Part shown: positions 27,019-39,600 of the stretch, one piece after another
Position numbering within the stretch: position 1 is the first letter of the stretch
Layout of the letters: each line of letters begins with the position of its first letter
Assembly (NCBI GenBank): GCA_038380795.1
Contig: CM076262.1
Coordinates: 69,708,629 to 69,772,628, forward strand
Source: Pyrocephalus nanus
Taxonomy: Eukaryota; Chordata; Aves; Passeriformes; Tyrannidae
Reading direction: 5' to 3'
DNA length: 64,000 bases
Notes under the pieces: model-generated
What the model saw: the letters and a program-made list of their open reading frames with translations, nothing else
Told to the model about the DNA's origin: nothing
Database searches by the model: none
Translations under genes and position numbers: made by a program

Positions 27019-27141
27019 AAAAAAAAAAAAAAAAAAGGAAAACATGGAATTTTCAGGTGGCAAATTGCTCTTATCAAAACAAAACAATAAAACAAACAAA
27101 CAAAACAAAAAACCAAACAAACAAATGAACAAAAAAACCCC
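27019..27141. repeat. Poly-A and (AAAC)n-rich tract
   Basis: A run of 18 A at 27019-27036, then from about 27077 a series of aaaac/aaac units to 27141. Read on the minus strand this gives apparent hydrophobic open frames rich in Phe, Leu and Cys, which are artefacts of the repeat. Confidence 0.9.
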
Positions 27142-27918
27142 AGCAAACAGATATGATTCACTTTTATGAGCAAAACAGGAGAGTTGCAAGGTTGAATGTG
27201 GGTCAGGTATCTCTTAGTGTCAGTGGTTTTGCAGTGCTGGAACTTACATCTCTGTTCAACACAACAGCATAAAAACTGTTATGCCAAAGGGAAGGGATGG
27301 GGGATAGGCAGAGACCCTCAAAACAGCCAGTAGCTAATGCTGCCTTTGTGGTTTTATATATTTGCCTACTAAAAGGACAATACAGACGTGGAACATTTAG
27401 ATTTAAGAAGCCTTCTTTTCATTAAACAACATTAAACAAACTGACAAAGTAGGGGGTTATGACTCCAGTAATTGAAACATGCTGTTCTCTTCAAGACCAG
27501 GACTCCATAAAGACTCTTTTCACCCAGTAATGCCCTTTGTGTTTGCCTGCTACCCCTGCTAAAAATTACTGTAGACCTAAAGTATGTCTTTCCAAGTGGA
27601 GTGGGAATGACAGAGTACAACACCACACTTGGCAGATGGGGTCACAGCCTTTTTAGGACCTTAATGTTCATTGTGCATTGGAAATCAATTTGCAGCTTGG
27701 AATATGTGGAAATGTAGCCAGACTCCCCTCCCCATTGTTTGGGTTTTTTTATGTTAACTTGAAGCCTGGGATGCAGGAAAAATAATTAGGTGGATTCATC
27801 TGGATTTACTGATGGCATTTGGGTAGTTTTTTCGTTAGCCTTTTTGTTGCTTGCTCTTCCAGATGTATCTTCTGAATCTGTTGGTTATCTTGAATTTCTT
27901 TTCCCTTCTCTCTTCTAG

Positions 27919-28053
27919 ATGTTGACGAGTGTCTGGATAACAATGGAGGGTGCCAGCAGATCTGTGTAAATACCATGGGCAGCTATGAATGTCAGTGCAA
28001 AGAGGGCTTTTTTCTGAGTGATAACCAGCACACCTGCATCCATCGCTCCATTG
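27919..28053 (+). CDS. SCUBE1: SCUBE1-like internal exon encoding cbEGF domain 3 (partial gene)
   Basis: This 135-base exon encodes the next calcium-binding EGF-like domain of the same gene. The acceptor is a long pyrimidine tract ending in cttctag, and the donor is a consensus gtaagt. With the split G from the exon at 11109 it reads 45 residues without a stop, beginning DVDEC. Cysteines fall at residues 5, 12, 16, 25, 27 and 40. C16-x-N18-x4-Y23-x-C25 matches the beta-hydroxylation consensus. The stretches [19 protein letters not shown] and [15 protein letters not shown] are hallmarks of SCUBE EGF3; QQICVN and IHRS point to SCUBE1. The exon ends in phase 1 after residue 45, so the next exon must finish the codon that begins with the terminal G. 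I expected an exon starting with an E-G-M-N-C-like sequence (EGF4) and did not find it before 64000. It is probably exon 4 by analogy with the human gene. Confidence 0.9.
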
Positions 28054-30682
28054 GTAAGTTCTCAGCCTGTAAACTCTGCTCCTTGTTCAATCAGAAATGC
28101 TACAACAATTCGGGGTTTGTTGGTTTGATTTTGTTCTTCTGATCCCCAGAGCTCCCAGAATCATTTTACTGGTTGAGTGGGATTGATTGATTGATTTCTC
28201 TGCTACTCGAGCTTGTAGCAGAGCCATAAGTGAGAATATGGAAAAGGCTTTAGTTTGACACAGAAATTATACTTGATTTGCACAGCAGACTCTTTGGGCA
28301 GGCAGAGACAGATGTTGAAATGGCAGCTGAATTCCCAGGAATTAAAAATTTCTCATCTATTTGCGCAGCAGTTCACCTGTCTTTCAGCTGGGAAAGCCTG
28401 GCATCCTAAATTCAAATGGCCAGCTCGTTGCTTCTGGAAATGATACAGGTTATGTGGAGTGTCCTTTGCCAGTTGTGTCACTCGTTACTTCATTGCAGAC
28501 TGATCCTGACTGATCGTATACTGACACAGCACTTTTCTTTGGTTCAGTACCCTGGCCTAGGGTGGGTTAGAAAGCTGTTCCTGTGTTGCCTGTGCACTGC
28601 ATAGTGGGAGAAATAAGGAATCCCTGCAAAACTGGGATCCTTGTCTGCTGCTGTTTTTGACCAGAACAAGCAGCTCTCCCTTTTCTGTAGATGTCAGACA
28701 CGGAAGACAAGTTTGAGTGGAAAGGGAGAAAAGAAAACAACATAGCTATAAATCTTGGCAATTAAGTGGACTCCTTCTGTGTTCATTCAGACTTCTGTGA
28801 CCCTGACAGCAATGGGAATATATTCCAGCAAACTCATTTCCCAATAGGCAATACAGGATGACAAAGTAGCGAGATGAGACTGGCGATCAACAATGTAAGC
28901 ATGCTGTAAATTCCAGCAAGCCACACAAATGGTTCTGAGCTCTTTCAAGGGACTCAAAATGAACCAGAAAACCCTACTTGAACACAGAGTATGAATTTAG
29001 TTGCTCTGTTGACAAGAAGTCTCAGAAATGCAAATGTAATTGCAGGCACTGCGTGTCTGCTTACAGAGAATTGCAAAGACAGGTGGTAATTTTGATTTTT
29101 TCAGAATTGTGGATCCCTGGAATACACTCACAAGTCCATGTTTTAGCATGATTGTTAAGTTGTAAGCAACTGAGGTGTTTTGCTTATGACAAGAACATGC
29201 AATTAAGCTCCATCAAGCAGTGCATTTTGAGGGTTGTTATCTAATAGGCTTTTAGTCATTCTTTTCAACATAAATTGTCCAAACTTCTGTCCAGTGTAAA
29301 GTAACCCTGACACAAAGATATCCAACAAAGCAAGGAATAGTAGCTGGAGGCTTAATGAAAACCAGTTGAAGAGTATTGTGATACAATCATTATTTCAATG
29401 TGCAAATTATAAAAATTCCCAGCTGTAATAAAAAAGAATTTAGTTATCTGAGATGGAAACTAATGAAATAAATGAAAAATGAGACTCTAAAGGCAAAAGT
29501 TTATTCTTTATTGAGGGAAAAGGGTAAGTTTTTATGGCAAGGAGGATTCCTAGTTTGCCCCAGGGACTGGGGGAGTAGATTTTGAAGGCTGACTGCTGTG
29601 TGCACATAATAAATATGCATGGGAAAATATATTTGTGCTAACTTATTTATGAAGAAAACGTCATGAAAGGCATGGATGTTTAATTTGAAGCAACACCTTA
29701 AAATTATTTTAGATCTGAAAAAAAAACAAGCAAACTATCAAATAGACCAGTGGGGATTGCAGAGTGTTTTATGAACAAATGGCTTCTAGCTTTTCAGAAG
29801 TGAAGTGTCAATTTACAGTGACAGCAAACACGGCACTGCAGTGCTGTGATCCCCCCCAGAAATACATCAGGTGGGTGTGCTGGAGGAAGGAACTGAGATG
29901 AAATGATCTCCTTCACTTGCCAGAGGTGACTGAACCGCAAACAGTAAACACGCAGGGTGAGAAAGCAAGTGGCTTTTTTTGTATCTGTGTTTACTTGTTT
30001 TTGTATGTCTCACTTGTAAGTGCTGCTACAGAAGCTGTTGGAACACAAAAATACACATCAGCCTGTTTAGTTGTGCCCAGGGCTGGGTTGTGCCTGTTCC
30101 TCTGTTGGTAAACAGGGCTGGAGTGGACGAGGGCAGAGCACGCAGCCAGCACTGCAGTGCAGACACTTGGACCTGGCTTGCCAAAGCCCTTCAGCAACTT
30201 TGCTGGCTTTGTGAGTGATAATATCCATTAACTTCAGCGGGATTGCCTTGGCAAAGTGTGTGTGCACTCACAGAATCTCAGCATCCTTGTTGTTACCTGA
30301 ACTCTCTTCAGGGGCTCAGCCGGTCCAAAACCATCCACCACAAGCTTCTTGGTGCAGTTTGCTGCCACCTTTCCACCTTTTCTCTCCCGTTTTCCCGTGC
30401 CTTGGGAAAAGGGGAGAAGGCTTGCAAGATTCTTAGGGCATGTTTGGAGTTGGGATGGGTTCAGGATGGAGGGAGCAGTACCAAGGATGCCCTGTGTGCT
30501 GGTGCTGATGCCGTGCTTGGAGCTCATCAGCACATTCAGGGGGGCAGTTTCAGAGCTGAAAAAGGGGCATTGGATATTCTCTTGGGGGTTGAGCAGAGGA
30601 AGGAACGTGTCTCTTTTTGCACTAACCAGGCACAAGAAGGGTGTCTTCTGATACAAGGTGCCCTCCCTAATATTATTGGCTG

Positions 30683-30724
30683 CTCTGTGAATTTTCTCTG
30701 TGTGAATTTTCTGTGTGAATTTTC
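30683..30724. repeat. Three-copy short tandem repeat
   Basis: TGTGAATTTT occurs at 30686, 30701 and 30714, within units of 13-15 bases (ctctgtgtgaatttt type). It is a small local tandem duplication. Confidence 0.85.
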
Positions 30725-32964
30725 GCCGTGCTCCCACAGTGGTCAAAAGCCACGTTGGAGTTCACGACAGGACATTGTAGACAAAAAGGATTAATGATCC
30801 ACAGAGAAATATTAATTTTATACCAATGGGAGGCCAGGCTGACAATAAAGTCAGAGCAAACCCTGGTGTCCCAGCATTTGCTTTGTTTCACTGTCTGTAC
30901 TGATTTCTTATGTTTAGTCTCAGTATCCTTAGGGAGGATTCTGTGCCCAGTACAACTTGCTTCATTTATTTTTGCATAAAACTTTATTTCCCTTTGCTGA
31001 GTTGGATTTTGGTACTAGTTTGCTCACAGTAATGATGGCAACAACAGGGAGAGAGATTGGGAGGGAGAATAGATTGTAAAAGATAAGGAGAACCTAACAG
31101 TTGTTTATCTTTGTACATCTTAATTGCAACACTAGGTGTGAACACTGTGAATTATACCAGAGAGAGGGTTGTGTTTGTTTCCACGTGACTTAAAAAGAAA
31201 GCAGAATAAAACAGCTGTTACTGTATCATCTCCAGCTCCAGAGGGAGCATGTGTTTAATAAATGTGCAGATTAGGATCCTGCAGTACAGCTGTGACTGAG
31301 TCAGGTGAGTGGGTTACGCCACATTTTCCCTTAATTTGATGATGAGCCAAAAGCCCTAATTCAGCAAATCCTCAGGGCACACCCTTAAAATCCCAATACT
31401 GGCAAGGTTGGTTAAAAATCTGAGTTGGGCTCAAGAAGCAGCAAAATAGACTGAGTTGAGCTCTGTGTGTGTATCTCCACTGAAAGTCAGAGTGATCACA
31501 TCCTTCTGGAGTTCTGTGGCTGGCAAGGCCTCTGTCACTTCAGATTCCATCCCCTGAATGCCTGCCTCAAGCATAGGTTATATTCTGTCTGCTCATCATT
31601 CACTGCCAGTGTTTTTACACAGCTGGCTCCAAACTGGACAGGCAGGTGCCACTCTGAGCAGTGACAAGAGGTGAAGAAGCACCAGGTTATAGAGCTGAAA
31701 TTAGGGTGGATTCATCCAGTGGTGGAAAAGCTCTTTACACAGTTATCACTGTCACTTGCAAGCCTGTTAAAAAAACCCATTTGGCAAGGAAATGCTTTTT
31801 CACTTCCCCTTATCCCCTTAGCCTTATGTTCTTAGCAGAGTTAGGGAATTTGACATAAAGTTGAATTTTACCACAACTTAGCAAATTACTGTGCTGCAAA
31901 CAGAGCCTCAACACCAGGTTTTCTCTTTTCTCCACTAAAAGTGTGTCAGTTTAATCCCAGAGGAAAGGGGAACGTGCTAAGCCACGTTGCCTTGCATTTG
32001 TCACGGGCTAAGGGGCATTATGAAATGGCTTACCTTGCTCATGCTGATACACAGAGACTTGTTAAACTTGATTATGTGTTAAAACCCTTGTTAATTTTGC
32101 AGTAGTAGCACAGGAGTCCTTTGGTCAGATGACATCAAACTATAGAGTTTCTTCTGGCCCTGAGGATTATAAAGCCACCTTTGTTCAGGTTTTTTTTCCT
32201 GCCTATTTTCCGTGATTTATTTTTATTCTTTACCTGTTTTCTTAGTTCAGTGTGATTTTTGTGGTGGAAGAATAACCTGTTAGGACTTGCTGGGAGGAAC
32301 TGTGATCCCCAGTGAGTGCAGGAAGGGTTAGAGCTGGGACTCTGGGATTCTTCATTCCCATCTCTGGTGCTGATCCCCTGTGAGACTCAGGGCTTGTGTT
32401 ATTGTGACTCAGAACTTCTTCACTAAAGCACTTTAGGGGACAGAGGTGTATTTTCTACAGAAAGCACAATAATCTATTCACATTTAGATTCATGTGGAAG
32501 GGCGACTTTAAATAATTACGTGTTGCCAGCACCGTTCCAGACTTTATGAAGTACAAGGTTTCTCATCTCAGCTTTGAGAGCTCTTTCATAATGATGTAAC
32601 CAGTTCAGTGACTCCATTACTTGAACATACATCACCAGAGGTACCCTGAGTGCAGGCACCCCATTCACAGAACAATCCTATTTGTCTCTTCTAATTGGAG
32701 CCCCAAAGTGATTGTAAAGGAGAAGAATATATGTAAAGCAAGTTTTAAGGAAATCAATCCATGTGCTTTTAGATAATATAATAATAAAAAAAACATTTCA
32801 GGCTGCATAAATTTTATCTGGACAAACACATTCTGATCTTGGAAGCTTTTTCCTAAACCTGCACACAGCATGACCTAAGTGCAATAGAAACTTGTCTGTT
32901 TATACATTCTCATGGTACATTTAGAATAAAAAGTTCAATTTCTTATCTTTCACAGAATATAGGA

Positions 32965-33000
32965 TACATATATATATATAAAAATATATACACACACTAT
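32965..33000. repeat. TA/CA-rich simple repeat
   Basis: tacatatatatatataaaaa, then tatatacacacactat. Confidence 0.85.
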
Positions 33001-33359
33001 TTTAAGTCTCACTGTGCCCTGTTATAAATGTATAACCTTTTAAAACTGTGTATAACCCACAAAAATTGCTGTCCTGCAGCTTCAGGGATTCTTACTCGCT
33101 CCAGCAGCCTGTGTGAAGACACCTCAGTTATCTTTCTCCATTCCTCTGGAATGGGAGGAGTTTTTAATGTGCCTGGAGGGAAGATGCAACAGGTGAAAAT
33201 ACCTGGTTTAAGTAAAAAGTAATTTCTGTTGGACCTGATCTCCCTCCCCTTTTATGTGAATGACTTAAACCATCATTAGGACTAGTAAAGTTACACTGGT
33301 GTAAAACTAGTTTAAGTGTCATTTGACTTAGGTTCAGCTCTGAGGGGAAGCAGTAATTA

Positions 33360-33409
33360 TCACAGAATCATAAAAACAGTTTAGGGCTAGATGTTAGATT
33401 AAATAGTCT
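33360..33409 (-). mobile_element. Short CR1-like 3' tail, antisense
   Basis: It starts cacagaatcataaaaacagt and continues with a decayed 'ttagggctag' block comparable to the antisense CR1 3' end (cacagaatcatagaat...gggttggaaagg). It directly abuts a second CR1 copy. The match is short and the call is moderate. Confidence 0.5.
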
Positions 33410-33410
33410 G

Positions 33411-33690
33411 ATAGAATCACAGATCAGCCCAGGTTGGAAAGGATTTCCAACCTTCTGTGGGAAAGGGAGCCCAGATGAGAATATCAAGTGCTTTGTGTGG
33501 TCACATCTTGAAAACCACCATCAGTGGGGACCCTGTTATGTCCCTGAGGAGGTTGTTCCACTGAAAGGTTGTTCTCATTGTAAAAATCACCTTTCCTATT
33601 GTCAGAATAAAACCTCTGCCAGTGCAACTTGTACCCATTGCCCTTTATCTTTTCTCTACTTCCATCCTCTTTGTAGCCGCCCTCTAAGCA
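33411..33690 (-). mobile_element. CR1 LINE fragment, antisense
   Basis: It opens atagaatcacagatcagccc and then aggttggaaaggatttcc. Further in are antisense CR1 landmarks: a gaggttgttcc block, a block resembling 'aaaatcacctttcctattgtc' and 'gcaacttgtacccattgccc'. Together they cover roughly the last 280 bases of a CR1 element with many substitutions and small gaps. A 95-residue open frame across it is not a gene. Confidence 0.8.
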
Positions 33691-36600
33691 CTAGTCAAAT
33701 AAAACTAAGTCTATCTGAATTAAATTGCAAAAGCAGAGTTTTAAGTATCAAAATTGTCAGTAGGTTTTTTGGGGTTTTTTGAAGTTATTGTGGGCTTTTT
33801 TGTTCTTGTTGGTTTTTTTCCCCTCAGCTTTTCACAGGCAAAGGCACTGTCACTTTTGGCTTACAAAAACTGTAAATGCATCTAGGACCTGAGGCTGCAA
33901 TCTTCCTTTTTGTAGGTGAGAAAACCGAGGTGTAAATATTTTCTAAGACTCTGTCTGGGCTGCAGGGCTGATTCCCTGTAGCTGCAGTCCTGTTGCTCAG
34001 AGCAGCCCAGGTGGAAACCAGGATGTGAGGAAATGTTGTGTGATATGAAATGGAGAGACAGTTTCAGTAAATTCCAAGTTGTAGAGTTAAACACAGCCAA
34101 GTAAAGTTGGTTGCTGGCCTCAGTTGAGTTCCTAGGGACCAATTCAGCCCCATATCCCAGTTACACTCAGCGAAATGTGATGAAGCCTCTACACACTCTA
34201 CCTTAGTTTTGTAGCTCACTTGCCTTCTGAGAGAAAAACCCCGTGCTTGAAAATTTTCTGGGACTTTGAATTGGTTTTAATTCAGAAGGAGAACCAATTT
34301 TTGTTGAGTAGCCAATGCCTGTTTTTGCTTTGCTTCAGCTGGATTTGAATGCATCAGTAAACCAAACCAGTCACCAGGGCAAAATAGTGGGGAGTTGATT
34401 GAAACTCAAAGGAGAAATCTCCCAAGGAACAGCAGCAGATTGCCAGACTTTGCCAAGAAATCTGGGATTGAATTCCAGGAGTGTTGTGCAGAAGCTGTCC
34501 TGTAACAGATAGCTGATTTGATATTTTGAAAAGAAAACAGAACATACAATAATAGTAAAAAAATTAAAGCCTAGGTGTACTAGGAAACATCACCTGGTAG
34601 GTAATCTAGAATTTAGTGCTTGAACAGTAGTAAAAGTAGATGCACAGTGGAATATGACTGAGTGACAAAATAGGACGTGCAGGTAATTTCTCAACAAGCA
34701 AGAATCTGAAATACTTTTAAAGGTAGTTATTTCTGCATGGCTCCGTTGCTAATGCCTTTTGCTATGGAAAGGATGAAGCTAAAGGGAGGAAATAAAGCTG
34801 GAGATGCAAGGAAGTATGTTTTGGAAAGAGCTGCAGCAGCCTGACAGCTTGTCAGGGGGAGCAGGGGGTTTGTAAGCCAGACCAAAAATCTCTCCACACT
34901 GTGTGACAGAAAGGGCAGTGACCAGTCTGGAGCTCAACAACTCCACTGGAAGTGCTGACAAGATGGAGAAGCAACACACACCAATGGGAAAACACACTGG
35001 AAAGCAGTACATTAAAAAAAAAAAAAAAATTAAAGTATGCAAAGGGGGCTTTCACACTCAATCCTTCAACAGCACTGGAAGTGAACCAATGTTCTGTTCA
35101 TACTGTCTGCTCTGGATATATCAAGATTATAGCAAATAAAAGAACTGATGTGTTTTTAAAGGCCTCTCCAGCATCCAGTTGACTGAAACGTCAGGTGAGA
35201 AAGATCTGGGAAGGATATTAAGCCAGAGTGTACTAGGGGAAAAAAAAAAGCTGCATTCGCAGATGCACACAACAAATGGACTCTGCTTTAAGTAATACAT
35301 TTAAATAAATGTGTTGTATTTGTCATGGTTTGTCTCCCTGTAAATTCAGGACCCGCTCTGAATACTGGGCAAGGATGCTCAGCATCTTTTGGAGTCACTA
35401 TGGGTTTCTCCATGTATTTTTATTGTGTTTTTTCTTTTTTTACTCTGCAGAGAAATCAGGCACAGACCATGTTTCAGGCCCTATTCTTCTTTTCTGCTTT
35501 TCTTTCAGACATGTGATCCAGCAGGAACTCTATAGAACTGATATCAAGATGTGGTTTTGTTTTTAAACCATCAGAAATTCAAGATTTGAGTATCAAATAC
35601 CTGTTCATATGTAGTGTTAGCCTCCTGTAAATGGTGTGGGTTCTGTTAATTATTCAGTTCCATCTAATTATGTTTGAGGTTGCTCTGAGCTACCCTGAAA
35701 TAATTTAGGAATTAATGGCAATAAGAAAGGAAGATGCTTGTATTTAATGGCTGTGTATATCTGGAGCCTAAGGATACCTACATGCTTGGTTAAGTTTCAT
35801 ATCTTAGAAGTCACTGTGAATGCTTTCATGGCAGGAACTTTGTAGTAGCACCATGAGATATTTTTAAGAGGGGGCACAAAGAGAGAAGGGAATGAGATAA
35901 AGGTATGTCAGAGAAACAGAAAAAAAGGAGAACGAGAAACAGCCATAGTAGAAATTACTTTGGAATCCTATTTTCTTCTCTCAGTGGAATGGATCAGGTA
36001 CTGAGGTGGCAAAGCCAACCTGCAGTCATGCACAGGTCATGGGGATGACACCCCCGCAAGGCTTCAACTCCCCAATTCTCCCCGGAGCCCAAAAATGCAG
36101 AAAGGGAGGTGTTAAGTGTAACAGGGAGCGTTGTGTGCTGTTGGGGTTACTCTCTGAACTATGTTTCACCATCGATAAGAGCACTGAGCTCTGCAGCAAA
36201 TCAATTAACCTGCTATTTTTGTGCACGAGGCATAGTGGGACTGATCATTTTCAAAAGGCTGTGCCTGACTTATCAGTGCCGAGGAGCTGCAGATAAGCTT
36301 TCTTCTCTTGTTCCAACATAAAGCATTCACCTCTGAGTAAAAGCAACAGCACTTTTGGCCCCCTTTGATATGGAGCACCTCCTTTAAAAGTTCTTCTCTG
36401 TGTTTATAGCTCACTAAATCACTGCACATGCAATGTAAGGCCAGAGTATCCACTTTTGCTGCAAGCATTGTGTTACATCAGTGATTTACCAGAGCTGGCA
36501 GATTTTCTGCCTACAGTTAACATGGGCTGAGGATAATATAATAGCTGCTATCTTCAATCCATATCAAACTTCAAAGTAGCAGACAGGCCAAAACTAAGAG

Positions 36601-39600
36601 CCTCCTTGCTAAAACATTAATTTTTGACAGAATTCCACATGATCAGGGTTGGCATTTCAGTATTTAGTGTAATGAGAACTGGTTATTTAAGCTGACGTTT
36701 CTTTGCGAGGCTACAAATGCCAAGATGGGGGAGCAGGGATGGGAACTGTTCTTCTGCTGTGTGTTTCTCATCCTGCCTTCCTCAGAAGTGAACTCCTTGT
36801 TATTTGCTTTTTTAATCACTAATTCGCTAGAGGATGTCGCAGGAATCTCCAAAAAACTACCTCAGGAGTCTAAACCCCCTCTGAAACAGGAGCTGTTACT
36901 CCATGTGCTCTGACTTATAAATCTGGGAGGCAGAGAAGTTAAATAATTTGCCTAGAGTGACACAGGAAGGCAGCAGAAATCCCAGGAACTTTCCAGAAAA
37001 GCTGTGAAGGGCTCATTTGACAGAGCCCGCAGTTTAATGTGTCGATCTCACCAAATCTGTTTTGTTAAGCTGAGGATCTGTTTTTTATGTGTGCTCCCAC
37101 CAGGAACAGAATGCAGATACCCTGAGCCCCCCATTCTTTTGGGCTGTTATTTAATTCCCTTCTTTCATCCCTGGTGCACTTTAACATCAGTGATTGATGT
37201 ACATGTTTAGAGGTCAAAGTGTAGCACAGGGAGCCGGGTGGGTAAGGGTGCATTTTGCAAATCCTGTTCTCTCCCGCCTTTCCTTCCCACACTTTTTTTT
37301 GTTCTTTTTGTTCTCTGTTGGCTCAGTGTTGTAAACTGAACGATTTCTGATGGTGCCAGGCAGCTTGACTTCTTACTGGGATTCGGGGATGCCTGATGGG
37401 ACTCTGCTGGGAAGGGCAGCCAGACTGACTCTGGAAATGGGGAGGCTCTGAAAAGTGAGGTGGAATCCAACCACCTGAACAAGTTGACAAAATATTGCCA
37501 ACGTTATTTTTGACAGAAGTCTATTCTTTCACCAAAGCTAAATTAGTTCTCAGGAGTAGCTGATTTTCTTGGAAAAATAATAATTTTTTTTTAATTTTTT
37601 TTTTAAGCATAGGAAAAAAAACCTCTGAAACATTTAGACCTGGAGGTATTGTCCTTGGCACTCTGTAGAAGTGGTGGTTAGGCAGCCTCCTGTGCCTCCA
37701 TGGGTGGCTGTTGTATTGCTCTGCAGCACAAATATCCATGAACCCCCAAGAGCAGGAGGAGAGAGAGGTACAAGAAACAGCTCAGACATGAACCCTGATT
37801 TGCTGGGTGAAGCAGTGTCTTCCTGGGAGTGTCTCTGACTTGCCCCTTTCCTAGGTGAAATATTTCGGAGTTGGGGGAGCTTTTGCAGGAAATGGCCAAA
37901 CTAAACTAAATTAAAAAAAAAAAATAAATAAAAATAAATAAAAGGTGCTGCCTGCTCTGCCAAAGGGCAGCATTCAAGCTCTGTCTGCCTGCTCCTCTCC
38001 AGGACTGTGTTTCTGCTCCTCAGCTCTCCAGGCAAAATGCTTTCAGAACTCCCTCTAAGCTTCCCAGGAAAAGCTATCATTTGGCCTAAGTGCTTACTTA
38101 ATGGGTATTTGGTTACTCTGCTCTAATAGGAGTCTGAAAAACAGATCATTAAAAAAAAAAAAAAGCCTGTAATGAGCTGTTTTAAAGCAGGATTTGTACT
38201 TTCCTAATCTGTGTCTCGCTCTCCAGTCCCGAGTAGTATGTTTACCTGGAGATTTGTTTTGAAAAGGTTTTCTGTGTACATCTAAACATGACTTTGGAGC
38301 ATTTGGCATTAGTTGAAAATACCTCGTGCTGCTCAATCTTCTGAGAATTCCCAGAAAGAGATAGGGAGCTGTCATTCCCGTGCTCCCTCTCAGAGAAGCT
38401 GACCACTTACTGGCCAAATGAACTCTGAATTAATCTGCTGGATTACCTGGCAGGAGCTCACTGAAATGCTCCGTGAGACAGCCCCATGATAGAGCAAAGA
38501 GCCAGAAAAACAATAAAATCCAAAGAACACAGGCTGTAATACTTGGTAGTTAAAACTTTCAAAAGGATCTCCAAGGATCCTCCCTGGTGGGAGCAGGAGA
38601 GCTCTGTGGGTTTTGTGCTGTTCTTGTTAACTTCATGCAAGAGGGGCATTAGATGACTAAAGGAATTTTCCTGTTGTCCAGACTGTGGGTGTGTATTTTA
38701 AGGCAGCTCTGAGTGTGAATGGTACCACTTCTGAATGTCCATCAAAGCCCCTCCTCGCTCTCAGCTATCGAGTACCCAAACCCAGAATATAAATAAACAT
38801 ATCTCCAAGCACTCCAATTTTATTTCTATGTCCTTTGGTTAAATATTTTATGGGATTGTTTTGTTTCTTTGTTTCTTCTAAAAACACCTGCAGAGCCCTC
38901 AATTTCCCTCTTAGTGTTTGTTATGACTCACTTCGTGGTCTGAGCCATACAAAGCTGACCTGTCTCAAAAGCAACATTGTGGTCAGGAGCGTGGCTGTGC
39001 TGAATGACATCCCATTTTCCCTGTTTCATATTTATTCTCTCTTTGGACTTCCACAAGTCCTATTTACAGGGAGAAACAGAACTTCCTTGCTTTCCAGCAC
39101 TGGAATGAGATGGCATGAGATCCAGAAAAACATCGTCAGGTTTTTTTTCTGCTTTCCTTGACCACCAACAAACGCTGTCCAAATTAAAATACATGTTCAG
39201 TGTTTAGCTGATGCTTTTCTTCACAGTGTAGAAATCAAATCCAGCCTCTTATCAAGAAGAATTGTATTTTCCACGTTCCCCCCATGCACAGCAATATTGA
39301 CTACACTCTTATTTACAGTCCTCTGTTGACCTCTTGCAAACAGCACATAGATTCCAAAGGATTTTCTCCAGCTTTCTTCTCTTAGATATTGAAGCCAGAG
39401 ATGGCTGCAAAACAGATATCCTGCTGAGCTTATTTCCACGTGCAGCTCTGCCTGTGTATCACCATCTTTGCTCATCCAGACCCTTCATCTCCTCGCTCCT
39501 TTTAGAAAATGGAACACACAGGTGTAGACGTGGTGACTGGGATGAAATAATGCAGCATTGTTAGCCCAGGGAATCTGTGGAGGCCTAGAGGCTGCTCCAG

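Larger units (their letters stand above)
11238..27918 (+). other. 16.7 kb intron between the EGF2 and EGF3 exons
   Basis: The intron starts with gtgagt and ends with a pyrimidine tract plus tctag. Both flanking exon ends are phase 1, so it splits a Gly/Asp-type codon (G|AT). It contains two CR1 3' fragments (15757-15830 minus, 19312-19402 plus), A-rich and T-rich runs, a perfect inverted pair of octamer motifs at 24157-24190, and an A/AAAC-rich tract at 27019-27141. No additional exon, RNA gene or intact transposon is visible. Nothing specific was recognised in 11.3-15.7 kb, 15.9-19.3 kb, 19.5-24.1 kb or 24.2-27.0 kb beyond simple runs. Confidence 0.85.

Noticed and set aside
26889..27189. 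Minus-strand frames with apparent membrane-spanning segments
   Set aside because: The hydrophobic residues come from the A-rich/AAAC tract read in reverse, so this is low-complexity artefact.
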